Positions 13,782 through 21,428 of a stretch of DNA of 21,428 nt are shown piece by piece. Position 1 is the first letter of the stretch; each line of letters begins with the position of its first letter. The stretch lies in NCBI GenBank assembly GCA_958415665.1, contig CATYZK010000035.1:1-21428 (forward strand), read 5' to 3'. The position numbers were made by a program, and so were the translations under genes. Source of the stretch: an uncultured Collinsella sp. Lineage in GTDB: Bacteria > Actinomycetota > Coriobacteriia > Coriobacteriales > Coriobacteriaceae. Under the pieces are notes generated by a model. That model was not told where the DNA came from. It worked only from the letters and a program-made list of their open reading frames with translations, and searched no databases.

Positions 13782-13795
13782 AGGAGGTAATGCAC

Positions 13796-14503
13796 ATGGC
13801 TAAGCATGGTAAGAGCTATAACGCCGCTGCCGAGAAGATCGACCGCGCCACGCTCTACACCCCCCTTCAGGCTGCCAAGCTCATCAAGGAGCTCGACACC
13901 GCCAAATTCGACGAGACCGTCGAGGCCCACTTCCGTCTGGGCATCGATACTCGTAAGGCTGACCAGAACATCCGTGGCTCCATCTCCCTGCCCCACGGCA
14001 CCGGCAAGACCGTTCGTGTTGCCGTCTTCGCCGAGGGCGAGAAGGCCCGCGAGGCCGAGGCTGCCGGCGCCGACATCATCGGTTCCGACGAGCTCGTCGC
14101 CCAGATCCAGAAGGGCGAGATCAACTTCGACGCCGCTATCGCTACGCCGAACATGATGGCCAAGGTTGGCCGCATCGGTAAGATCCTTGGTCCCCGTGGC
14201 CTCATGCCGAACCCCAAGCTCGGCACCGTGACCATGGACGTCGCCAAGATGGTCTCCGAGCTCAAGGCTGGCCGCGTTGAGTACCGCGCCGACCGTTACG
14301 GCATCTGCCACGTGCCCTTGGGCAAGAAGTCCTTCTCTGAGCAGCAGCTCGTCGAGAACTACGCTGCCCTGTACACCGAGATCCTGCGCGTCAAGCCCTC
14401 TTCTGCTAAGGGCAAGTACGTCAAGTCCATCTCCGTGTCTTCCACCATGGGCCCTGGCGTCAAGGTCGATCCCGCTGTCCAGCGCGACTTCCTGGCTGAG
14501 TAA
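13796..14503 (+). CDS. rplA: 50S ribosomal protein L1
   Basis: This 235-residue protein forms the L1 stalk that moves deacylated tRNA out of the E site, and it also represses its own operon in studied species. It has the two-domain L1 fold: domain I at both ends (MAKHGKSYNAAAEKIDR...) and an inserted domain II (about 68-160, with KVRVAVFAEG-type start and the conserved KILGPRGLMPNPKLGTVT loop). The ATG at 13796 is used rather than the in-frame ATG at 13790, because AGGAGG lies 8 bases before 13796 and only 2 before 13790. It ends the ribosomal cluster here: rplJ and rplL do not follow. Confidence 0.97.
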   Translation: MAKHGKSYNAAAEKIDRATLYTPLQAAKLIKELDTAKFDETVEAHFRLGIDTRKADQNIRGSISLPHGTGKTVRVAVFAEGEKAREAEAAGADIIGSDELVAQIQKGEINFDAAIATPNMMAKVGRIGKILGPRGLMPNPKLGTVTMDVAKMVSELKAGRVEYRADRYGICHVPLGKKSFSEQQLVENYAALYTEILRVKPSSAKGKYVKSISVSSTMGPGVKVDPAVQRDFLAE

Positions 14504-14539
14504 CTTTTAGTTACTGCCTGAGCAAAGCAAGCATTGCTA

Positions 14540-14580
14540 AAGAAACCCGGTTCTGCCTCGTGCAGGATCGGGTTTCTTGC
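14540..14580 (+). terminator. Terminator after rplA
   Basis: AAGAAACCCG (14540-14549) pairs with CGGGTTTCTT (14569-14578), 10 bp, closed above by a small CTGC/GCAG stem. The T-rich part lies within the stem end. It closes the rplK-rplA transcript. Confidence 0.8.
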
Positions 14581-14603
14581 TATCTCGGGGTAAAACCAAC
14601 ACG

Positions 14604-14621
14604 AAGGGGACAGGCACCTTT
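14604..14621. repeat. REP-like motif (GGGGACAGGCACCTTT)
   Basis: AAGGGGACAGGCACCTTT contains AAGG/CCTT ends and resembles a REP unit often seen next to REP-associated tyrosine transposases in diverse bacteria. That resemblance is from memory and could not be searched. Only one copy is in this window and no transposase gene is here. Confidence 0.5.
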
Positions 14622-14636
14622 GTGGTGGTCTGATGC

Positions 14637-14673
14637 GATGCCCTCGTAGCTTAAGGCATCGGGGGCATCTTTA
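14637..14673 (+). other. Hairpin in the region before the adhesin gene
   Basis: GATGCCCTCG (14637-14646) pairs with CGGGGGCATC (14660-14669) with one G-U and a 13-nt loop, followed by TTT. It could act as a weak second terminator after rplA. Confidence 0.45.
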
Positions 14674-14710
14674 ACCGTTCACGGCAAAAAGGCTACCGCT
14701 CACGCATTAA

Positions 14711-15001
14711 TTTCTATGATGTTTAAACAAGACGTATAATCCAATCAAATTTGGCATTATTGTGCCGAGAGGCGCAGTGGAAATTGCAGTTGATGTATTG
14801 CCTTGCAGCATTGATTTGCCGTGATTGTTTTGTTGGTGCGCTAGAAGCATAAACAACTCGTAAACGCATCGGCAACCGAACAGCGGCATCGATGGGAACG
14901 AGAGGGCTGCTAACTCTCGACTGAACTTGCATGAAGCAACGCCTTGGCTGCGCGCCGCGACATACCGCCGCGGCGGGACGAACGTGCTCGGGGGAGTCAT
15001 C
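14711..15001 (+). promoter_or_regulatory. Possible promoter and long leader of the adhesin gene
   Basis: A good -10 box TATAAT lies at 14735-14740. The best -35 at 18 bp is TTTCTA (14711-14716), which is weak. If used, it would give a leader of about 250 nt before the ATG at 15002. The leader contains a small hairpin (CGAGAG/CTCTCG near 14899-14919) and otherwise nothing recognised. The local sequence is clearly more AT-rich than the genes either side. Confidence 0.35.
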
Positions 15002-18000
15002 ATGTTCAAGCACGCAGACCGAAAAGACGGGGACACCGAATTTGCCAAGGGAACGGGGGGGGGTCGCCTCGACGGAGATGCCCAGCGTCATTGCTTTCGC
15101 AAGACACGCCTGAAGGCCGCCTTTGCTGCCAAGATTGCTCTGGTCGCCATTGCTTCGGCTGTGATGGTCATGCAGACGATGCCCGTTTCCGCCATAGCCG
15201 AAGTGGTCGAGCAAGAGCAGCAGGACCAGCAACTGCTCGAAGAGGTCCAGAGTGCCAACGAAGGCTCCACTACAAATGTGGGCGAAGGCGATAACACTGG
15301 TAGCAACGGTAACGCCACGAACGATTCTACGTCTCAGGGCGATGCCACACCCGACTCCGATACTTCCGACTCCTCCCCGATCGACGACTCTGACAAGACT
15401 GATGTCGCCACGGCGCCCGCAGCCAACGCCGCCGACAGCACAGACGCCGATTCAACCGGCGTCGTCGACGCCTCCAACTTCGACAGTCCGAACGTGAAGC
15501 TCGTTGCCCCGTCGGCACAGTCTGAGCAGGCGCTTGCGGCGCAGGCATCTCCCTCGGCCCTGCGCGCGGCGAAAAAGCAGGACAAGCAGGAGCCCCAGAC
15601 AAATAATCAGAATCCTATTTCGGGCGACGACCAGCGCATCGAGAACATCACCGTTGCCTGGGTGACGCCCGATGATGCCGAGGACGGCAAGCCGGAACGT
15701 CTTTCCCTCGTGCCCAAAACCGACGAGTTCTCAGTTAAGATGAAGCTCTCGGTTGCACTCTCGGGCCAGTACAGCTATAAGGAAGGCGAGATCCAAATCG
15801 TCGTTCCCAAGTACATTTTCGCCGACCGCGACGGCAGGCCGGCGGGCGAGCTGGAGGCGGCGGTCCCCGAGGCGCCGAGCCAGCAGACCACGTTCGCCTA
15901 CACCGAGATGGGCGACAGCTATGTGCTGAGCAACACCTGCGAGCTCTCCGCCGCCACGCAGGCGAGCTTCGAGTTTGCCGTACGCAAACTCAACCCCATC
16001 GAGCTTGTGGGCAACGGTCAGCTTGCCGACGGCGAGAAGGCGCCTGCTGCTGACGCCCTTCCAGCCGAGGTGGAGAAGTACGTCACCGACAACTTCTACG
16101 GCACGGTCAACCTCACCACGCACGCCGGCAACGTGCTTTCCATGACATCCAATAAGCTCGATGCGAGCGTGGACACGCAAGAGGTCATCAGCGGTGCCGA
16201 GCTGCGCGGTCAGAGTCTCTCTGAGAGCTGGCCTTCCAATTGGCCCGAGGAGCTCAAGCCCGCCGATGCCGACAAGTACATCTATATTGACTGGTACTCG
16301 TGGACAAGCGCGCGTGGAAACCAAAAGTACGTGCTGCAGGGATCGACCGACGGCAGCGACAGCGGTTACAAGGCGAAGCTTTTGGGCGTGAGCTATAACG
16401 GTAAGACGGTCGGCAACGAGGGCGACGATGCCACGCAGTATATTCGCTTTACCGCCGAGAACAGCCTTGATTATGTGAGCTCCAATAACAGTACGGGTTA
16501 TCTGCACACCTACATGGCATACCCCAAGGACCAGTTTGAGCTGGGCGGGCACTATGAGCTTAAGCACAAGGTGGGCTACACGCTCACCTCAGCAGATGAT
16601 CACGAGGTCACTTCTGCCCCGGCAACAGCGCAGCTTACCTACTCTCCCATCAAGTTCCAAGACCCGCACGGGCATTTTAACGTGTTCAAATATTCCAACG
16701 GCTCGTACTCGAGCAAGCGCGGCAAGTACGATAACTACCCCTATGCGCTCGATAGCCTGCGTTTAGGGCGCGATGCCGTGTGTAGCTACGATGTGGAGAC
16801 CGTGGGCTTTACCGGACCCTGGACCACGGACAAGGGCGGCAAGACCGACTACAACCAGTTCCTCGCGGGCGACTACGGCAAGCGGGCCGTGCTCATGGAG
16901 ACCCCCGATTACTCGGTGCGCTTCGACCATACCGACGACGACCTCACGGCGGACGACTTTGAGTTTGAGGGCGTGAGCGTCGACAAGCCCACGGTCTACG
17001 GCTACCAGCGCTACACGCAGGCGGGTTATGGCTATTACGAGGGTTCCGACGGTGTTGTTCGCTATGGCAGCATCGGGGCGGGCAACTACGGCTATGTGGT
17101 GGACGGCGATAACGCCAAACAGCCCGATATCAAGATCTGGGGCTCGGTAAAATCCGGTACCGAGGAGGGCGACAACTGGGTGCGCTACGGTACCGTCAGC
17201 TACCGTTCCGGTGCAGTTGCCGTGGAGCCGCAAAATGGTGCGAGTGTGAGCGCAGACGGAAAGCGACTGCTGTTCCCCAAGGACGCCGGCGTGACCGATA
17301 TCAAGACCTGCTTGAACACCAAGGCGGCGGGCGTCACCTATACCATGCACCCCTACGTGCGCCTTAAGCCCACGGAGCGCATCCGTGCGCGCGTGGACCG
17401 GCTCTTTAAGGACTCCGATACGCCCGAGACGATCCTGCGCAACACTGCCAAGTCGTACAACTACGACTTCAACGGCGACCTCATCGTGGAATGCGGCCCC
17501 AAGAGCGCTGACGATTACCTGACGGGTGCGGCTTCCGGCATCAGCATGGACAAGGGCGTGAAATACGATACCGACAAGGACGGGCAGACGACCACGCTCC
17601 ACTACACGGCCAATGTGTACGAGCAGACTAACCTCACGACCCTTTCCGACTACAACGAGGCCGCGGCGGCGGGCATCTTTACGCCCGATACGGCCGGCAC
17701 CTTCTACGATCTGCTGCCCAAGGGCGTTGAGCCCAAGCTGGGCACCGTCAAGCTCAATGGCGACAACGCGGTGGAGAGCGTGAGCCTCAAGCGAAACTAT
17801 AAAGGCACCGGGCGTACGCTCATGACGGTGAAAGCGCGCGTTGCCCCCAATCCGGAGTACCGCAGCAGGTGGAGCGCCGGTAACCAGCCCTACGACGGCT
17901 ACGGCGATAAAATCACGCTGACGTTCGACGCCATCTACTCGTTCGACACCGAGCGCGACTATGGATCCACGCTCGTCAACAACATCGCCTACGAAAGCGC

Positions 18001-21000
18001 GGAGCCCAGCTGGGGTACCATCGCCGGCTACAAGGGCGAGCCCGACAATCCGCTTGCGGGCAACAACAAGGCGTCCAAGGATGCGGTCAAGGGCGTCGAG
18101 GATGCCATGACCGACCTTGATACCGAGAGCGATAACTCGTCGTTCGTATATGCCCGCGTATCGGTCAAGCTCGACCACCTGTCGTGGTCGGTGGCGCAGC
18201 TCGACAAGAAAGTTGACACTAATGACGAGGGCGCGTGGAGCTCGGGCCTCGACAAGGACGGTGCTCGCAACGTCTTTGAGAACGGCGTATACAGCTATCG
18301 CATCTCGCTCAACAACCCTGACAACTCGAGTGCCAAGGACATTCGCTTCTTCGATGCGATCGATGCGTTTGACCCGGCGAGCAAGACCATCCAAGGAGAC
18401 AAGCCCGATGCAGGCGATGTCATGTGGAAGGGCCACCTGCTGGGTGTGGACGTGAGCGCTCTCGAGCGTGCGGGTGCCGATCCGCATGTGTATTATTCGA
18501 CGGTGCCGGCAGACCGGCTTACACTCGATTCCGAGAGTAAGGAGGCTCAAGCCGACCTCAAGGATCGCTCCATCTGGACGCCGGCGGAATCGTATGAGGG
18601 GAGCCTCGATGACGTGACCGCGGTTGCCGTGGACGCCACCAAAAAGACCGACGGCAACGACTTTGTGGTGGGCAAGGGCGATACGGTGGCGTTTACGATT
18701 CGCATGCGGGCGCCCGAGGTCAAGGACCTTGAGCAGGATCCCGCCGCGTACGGTAGGTGGTTCGATACCGACCTTACAGAGGGGGAGAGCGAGTCCGGTC
18801 TCACCGGCGGCGCCCATGCCTACAACAACGTCATCTTGCGCTGCACGACAATCAGCAACGTGGGCGTGGAGTCGCCCAACCAGGTAATCCGCAAAGACTA
18901 CACCAAGGTTGGTCTCAAGCCTTTTGGCATCACGATAAAGAAGGCTTGGTCCGACAGCGATGACCAGGACGGCAAGCGCCCCCAGAGCGTGACGGTGCAT
19001 CTGTACGCCGATGGGCAGGACACGGGCAAGAGCGCCGTGCTGAGCGATGCTAACAATTGGCAGGCAAGTTTTGGGTCTGATGATGGACTGTGCGTTCTCA
19101 ATGACGAGGGTGATACCATCGCCTACAGTGTCAAGGAAGAGACGCCCGAGGGCTATCTGGCCGACGTGCGCATGAACCCTACCGATACGGGTTATGAGTT
19201 TACGGTCACCAACAAGCATAGGGTCGAGACGGTCGAGATCGCCGGCCGCAAGATTTGGGACGACGCCAACGACGCCGCGGGTAAGCGCCCCAAGGAGGTC
19301 AAGATCGACCTCTACGCCGATGGTGAGCTGGTCAAGAGCAAGACCGTTAAGGCTGCGGACTCTGGCGATTGGAGCTACAGCTTCGGTAGCCTACCCAAGT
19401 ACCACGACCATGGCATAGAGATTGCATACGAGGTACGCGAGGACACCTACTATGAGGGCTACGTGACGAGCGTTGCCGGCACGGATGTAACCAACACGTA
19501 CAACCCTTACGGTACGCTCAAGATTAGCAAGGCCGTACAGGGCGCCACGGACGTGAGCGCACAGAAGGAGTTCTCGTTTAAGCTGACGCTGACCACCCCC
19601 GAGGGCGAGCCCGAGGGCGGCACGTTTGCCTACACGGTGACCGATGCGGCAGGCGCGCAGGTCGCCACGGGTACGGTGGGCAACGGCGATACCATTAAAC
19701 TGCGCGGGGGCCAGACGGCAACGATTTCCGGCATTCCCTCCGAGACCACCTACAAGGTGACCGAGGCTAAGGCCGCGGGCTTCAAGAAGACCGATTCCAC
19801 GGGCGCTACGGGCACGATTCGTGCCGGCGAGGAGCACGCCACCACTGTGAGCTTTACCAATACGTATAACGCCACCGGTAAGGCGTACCTCAGTGCCACG
19901 AAGGTGCTCGAGGGGCGCAAGCTCAAGGCCAAACAGTTTACGTTCGACGTGCTGGACGAGGCCGGCAACACCGTGGCGACCGCGCGCAATGGCGCCGACG
20001 GCACGGTGAACTTCGGGGCCATTAAGTACGGTCTGGCCGACGTGGGCAAAACATACACCTATACCATCCGTGAACGAAATACCGGAGCCGCGGGCTACAC
20101 CTATTCCGATGCCGCCGCCACGGCTACGGTCTCGGTGACCGACAACGGTGACGGTACGCTTGCGTGCGACGTCTCCTACGGGGACGGTTCTTCGCCGACG
20201 TTCACCAATGCATACCATGCGTCAGGAGCTGTCGACCTCAAGGCATGGAAGACGCTCGAAGGCCGCGACCTCAAGGACAATGAATTCACCTTTAAGCTGG
20301 AGAAGCTGACGGGCGAGGGCGACAGCGAGCAGGCCGAAGCGGTCGGCATGGCCACCAACTCGGCCGACGGCAAGATCGTTTTTCGCCATGAGAGCATCCG
20401 GGCGCTGCAGTTTACCGAGGCAGACGCCGGTAAGACCTATCGCTTCCGTGTGAGCGAGGTTGTGCCCGCGGGCGAAGATGCCGATCCCACAGTGGACTAC
20501 GACAGCCAGAGCTCGTTCGTCTATACCGTGAAGGTGGTGGACAACGGCGACGGCACGCTGGGCTTTGACGTAAGCTCCGATGCCAAGCCGGTCTTTAAGA
20601 ACAAGCTCAAGGACGGTAAGCTGCGCATCGCCAAGACGATGGAAGGCGACAATCCCGATCCCAACGAGGAGTTTACGTTCCGCGTGCAGCTCACCGGCAA
20701 GAACCTGCCCGAGGACGGCTCGTATTCCTTTAAGCGCGAGGCCTATACCGGCGAGGGCGATGCCGCGGACGAGGCGGCGACTGCCGCCGCCCAGTCGAGC
20801 GAACCGCCTGCCGGAGAGATGGTTTTGAGCTCGGACGGACGGTCGTTGAGCGCTCTCCTGGGCACGGCTGCCGTTGCGGTAAAGCCTGTTGAAGCATCCG
20901 CGAGCGCGGTTGAGCCGCTCGGGGCGCAACTTGCCGCCGTCGGCACCAACAATGAGGCCGGCGAGGCTGCCGAATCCGAGCAGACTTCTGCAGGAGTGGA

Positions 21001-21428
21001 CGATTCATCCACGAATATGTCAAAGGCTCCCGCAAGGGCAAAAGCAAAGGCGGCTGCCGCCGAGGACCCCAATATCAAGAAGTGGTACGAAGATTTCCAA
21101 AACGGCCTCTACAAGGACAAAAAGGTAACGCTGCCTAAAGCTTCGGTGCACGGTACGCCCAAGGAAAGCGGCACGGTGGGTACCAGCGACTGGGACATCT
21201 ATGCAGACGGCGCCATGCGCGTGCATGAGGGCGCGTTTGAGTGGTCTGATTTGATGGAACTGATGCGCAAGAAGGGGGTCAAGTACCTTGAGCTCGAGGA
21301 CGGGTGCGTGGCAAACAGCTGCGCGAGAAGCAACTCGTCTTCGTGGATGATGGGCCTCAGCTCGATTGTGGGCTCCTTGTCAACCTCCGGCGTGACGGAC
21401 ATGCGCTGCATGTTCTACGGCTGCTCGG
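15002..21428 (+). CDS. Giant secreted surface adhesin with isopeptide repeats and BspA-like region (3' truncated)
   Basis: The frame is open for 2142 codons to the window edge, with no stop. GGGGGAG lies 5 bases before the ATG. Order of parts: a charged N-region (1-40) containing a G9 tract; signal peptide core 41-60 with likely cleavage after AIA (66); an acidic Ser/Thr/Asp-rich linker (67-210); a large N-terminal region (about 215-1300) with DUF11-like segments; two Cna_B domains (about 1308-1405 and 1411-1502; shared GKRP...LYADG, Lys in the first strand, Glu in YSVKEE/YEVRED, terminal TN); three or four pilin/SpaA-like isopeptide domains (about 1504-1622, 1627-1738, 1743-1867, 1872 on), each ending near FTN or FKN; an Ala/Ser/Glu-rich linker; and from 2021 a BspA-like repeat (VTDMRCMFYGCS). 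Such proteins bind host matrix or other bacteria. A sorting signal would be beyond the window. Confidence 0.9.
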   Translation, partial: MFKHADRKDGDTEFAKGTGGGRLDGDAQRHCFRKTRLKAAFAAKIALVAIASAVMVMQTMPVSAIAEVVEQEQQDQQLLEEVQSANEGSTTNVGEGDNTGSNGNATNDSTSQGDATPDSDTSDSSPIDDSDKTDVATAPAANAADSTDADSTGVVDASNFDSPNVKLVAPSAQSEQALAAQASPSALRAAKKQDKQEPQTNNQNPISGDDQRIENITVAWVTPDDAEDGKPERLSLVPKTDEFSVKMKLSVALSGQYSYKEGEIQIVVPKYIFADRDGRPAGELEAAVPEAPSQQTTFAYTEMGDSYVLSNTCELSAATQASFEFAVRKLNPIELVGNGQLADGEKAPAADALPAEVEKYVTDNFYGTVNLTTHAGNVLSMTSNKLDASVDTQEVISGAELRGQSLSESWPSNWPEELKPADADKYIYIDWYSWTSARGNQKYVLQGSTDGSDSGYKAKLLGVSYNGKTVGNEGDDATQYIRFTAENSLDYVSSNNSTGYLHTYMAYPKDQFELGGHYELKHKVGYTLTSADDHEVTSAPATAQLTYSPIKFQDPHGHFNVFKYSNGSYSSKRGKYDNYPYALDSLRLGRDAVCSYDVETVGFTGPWTTDKGGKTDYNQFLAGDYGKRAVLMETPDYSVRFDHTDDDLTADDFEFEGVSVDKPTVYGYQRYTQAGYGYYEGSDGVVRYGSIGAGNYGYVVDGDNAKQPDIKIWGSVKSGTEEGDNWVRYGTVSYRSGAVAVEPQNGASVSADGKRLLFPKDAGVTDIKTCLNTKAAGVTYTMHPYVRLKPTERIRARVDRLFKDSDTPETILRNTAKSYNYDFNGDLIVECGPKSADDYLTGAASGISMDKGVKYDTDKDGQTTTLHYTANVYEQTNLTTLSDYNEAAAAGIFTPDTAGTFYDLLPKGVEPKLGTVKLNGDNAVESVSLKRNYKGTGRTLMTVKARVAPNPEYRSRWSAGNQPYDGYGDKITLTFDAIYSFDTERDYGSTLVNNIAYESAEPSWGTIAGYKGEPDNPLAGNNKASKDAVKGVEDAMTDLDTESDNSSFVYARVSVKLDHLSWSVAQLDKKVDTNDEGAWSSGLDKDGARNVFENGVYSYRISLNNPDNSSAKDIRFFDAIDAFDPASKTIQGDKPDAGDVMWKGHLLGVDVSALERAGADPHVYYSTVPADRLTLDSESKEAQADLKDRSIWTPAESYEGSLDDVTAVAVDATKKTDGNDFVVGKGDTVAFTIRMRAPEVKDLEQDPAAYGRWFDTDLTEGESESGLTGGAHAYNNVILRCTTISNVGVESPNQVIRKDYTKVGLKPFGITIKKAWSDSDDQDGKRPQSVTVHLYADGQDTGKSAVLSDANNWQASFGSDDGLCVLNDEGDTIAYSVKEETPEGYLADVRMNPTDTGYEFTVTNKHRVETVEIAGRKIWDDANDAAGKRPKEVKIDLYADGELVKSKTVKAADSGDWSYSFGSLPKYHDHGIEIAYEVREDTYYEGYVTSVAGTDVTNTYNPYGTLKISKAVQGATDVSAQKEFSFKLTLTTPEGEPEGGTFAYTVTDAAGAQVATGTVGNGDTIKLRGGQTATISGIPSETTYKVTEAKAAGFKKTDSTGATGTIRAGEEHATTVSFTNTYNATGKAYLSATKVLEGRKLKAKQFTFDVLDEAGNTVATARNGADGTVNFGAIKYGLADVGKTYTYTIRERNTGAAGYTYSDAAATATVSVTDNGDGTLACDVSYGDGSSPTFTNAYHASGAVDLKAWKTLEGRDLKDNEFTFKLEKLTGEGDSEQAEAVGMATNSADGKIVFRHESIRALQFTEADAGKTYRFRVSEVVPAGEDADPTVDYDSQSSFVYTVKVVDNGDGTLGFDVSSDAKPVFKNKLKDGKLRIAKTMEGDNPDPNEEFTFRVQLTGKNLPEDGSYSFKREAYTGEGDAADEAATAAAQSSEPPAGEMVLSSDGRSLSALLGTAAVAVKPVEASASAVEPLGAQLAAVGTNNEAGEAAESEQTSAGVDDSSTNMSKAPARAKAKAAAAEDPNIKKWYEDFQNGLYKDKKVTLPKASVHGTPKESGTVGTSDWDIYADGAMRVHEGAFEWSDLMELMRKKGVKYLELEDGCVANSCARSNSSSWMMGLSSIVGSLSTSGVTDMRCMFYGCS
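15055..15063 (+). repeat. Nine-G homopolymer in the 5' coding region of the adhesin
   Basis: Nine consecutive G bases span codons 18-21 (Thr-Gly-Gly-Gly). With nine G the ATG at 15002 reads into the full protein. One G fewer would end translation at the TGA at 15111-15113; one more would end it at the stop at 15292-15294. The tract thus lies where slippage would turn the gene on or off. Confidence 0.85.

Noticed and set aside
12206..14311. A 701-residue ORF on the minus strand
   Set aside because: It lies opposite secE, nusG, rplK and rplA, all of which are unambiguous.
14741..15001. A cyclic-di-GMP riboswitch before the adhesin
   Set aside because: Considered because c-di-GMP controls adhesins and GGCAACC occurs near 14870, but the conserved GEMM loops and helices were not found.
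16763..19219. An 818-residue ORF on the minus strand
   Set aside because: It is the antisense shadow of the adhesin gene, produced by the strong GC third-position bias; the plus-strand frame has clear domains and a signal peptide.

Overview
The window looks like chromosomal DNA from a high-GC bacterium of the class Coriobacteriia (Actinomycetota), most likely a Collinsella-type gut organism. This is inferred from the high GC and the strong G/C third-position codon use. The mix of Firmicutes-like gene order (disA-ispD-ispF-cysS-rlmB-rae1, then rpmG-secE-nusG-rplK-rplA) with actinobacterial-style proteins fits too, as does a very large Cna_B/BspA-type surface protein. No 16S rRNA or other decisive marker is present, so the genus is an inference.

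Layout. 1-840: the 3' end of pepD (aminoacyl-histidine dipeptidase) and a strong terminator. 869-2700 (minus strand): a hipBA-type toxin-antitoxin pair, visibly lower in GC than its neighbours, with three evenly spaced operator-like sites in front of it. 2735-3507 (minus strand): mntP, a Mn(II) efflux pump, behind a yybP-ykoY manganese riboswitch with a clear terminator platform. 3664-9158 (plus strand): a tight housekeeping operon, disA (c-di-AMP synthase), ispD, ispF (MEP isoprenoid pathway), cysS, rlmB (23S rRNA 2'-O-methyltransferase) and rae1 (NYN ribosome-associated RNase). A 143-bp gap before rlmB is almost filled by a long branched inverted repeat. 9159-10110: a gene-poor stretch with a tRNA-Thr remnant, an intact tRNA-Thr(TGT), and two families of nested or alternating inverted repeats. 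10030-14580: a translation block, tRNA-Tyr, tRNA-Thr(GGT), tRNA-Met, tuf, rpmG (not usually caught by length-filtered gene calls), tRNA-Trp, secE, nusG, rplK and rplA, with recognisable promoters and terminators. 14580-15001: a non-coding region with a REP-like motif and hairpins. 15002-end: the first 2142 codons of a giant secreted adhesin, running off the window.

How the parts work together. The 3.6-14.5 kb block is essentially the Bacillus subtilis disA...rplA super-cluster. Several members (yacL, gltX, cysE, mrnC, sigH) are absent, and tRNA genes plus tuf have been inserted. It joins second-messenger synthesis, isoprenoid precursors, aminoacylation, rRNA modification, ribosome rescue/decay and translation elongation. 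The accessory material is the hipBA module, the repeat-rich tRNA interval and the adhesin.

Points that most deserve a second look: the G9 homopolymer in codons 18-21 of the adhesin gene (a candidate phase-variation switch); the adhesin architecture (signal peptide, large N-terminal region, Cna_B and pilin-type isopeptide repeats, then a BspA-like repeat); the branched 103-nt element before rlmB; the alternating 16-bp inverted array at 9504-9639 and the nested palindrome at 9672-9814; and the 27-bp-phased hip operator triplet whose third site is built into the mntP terminator.
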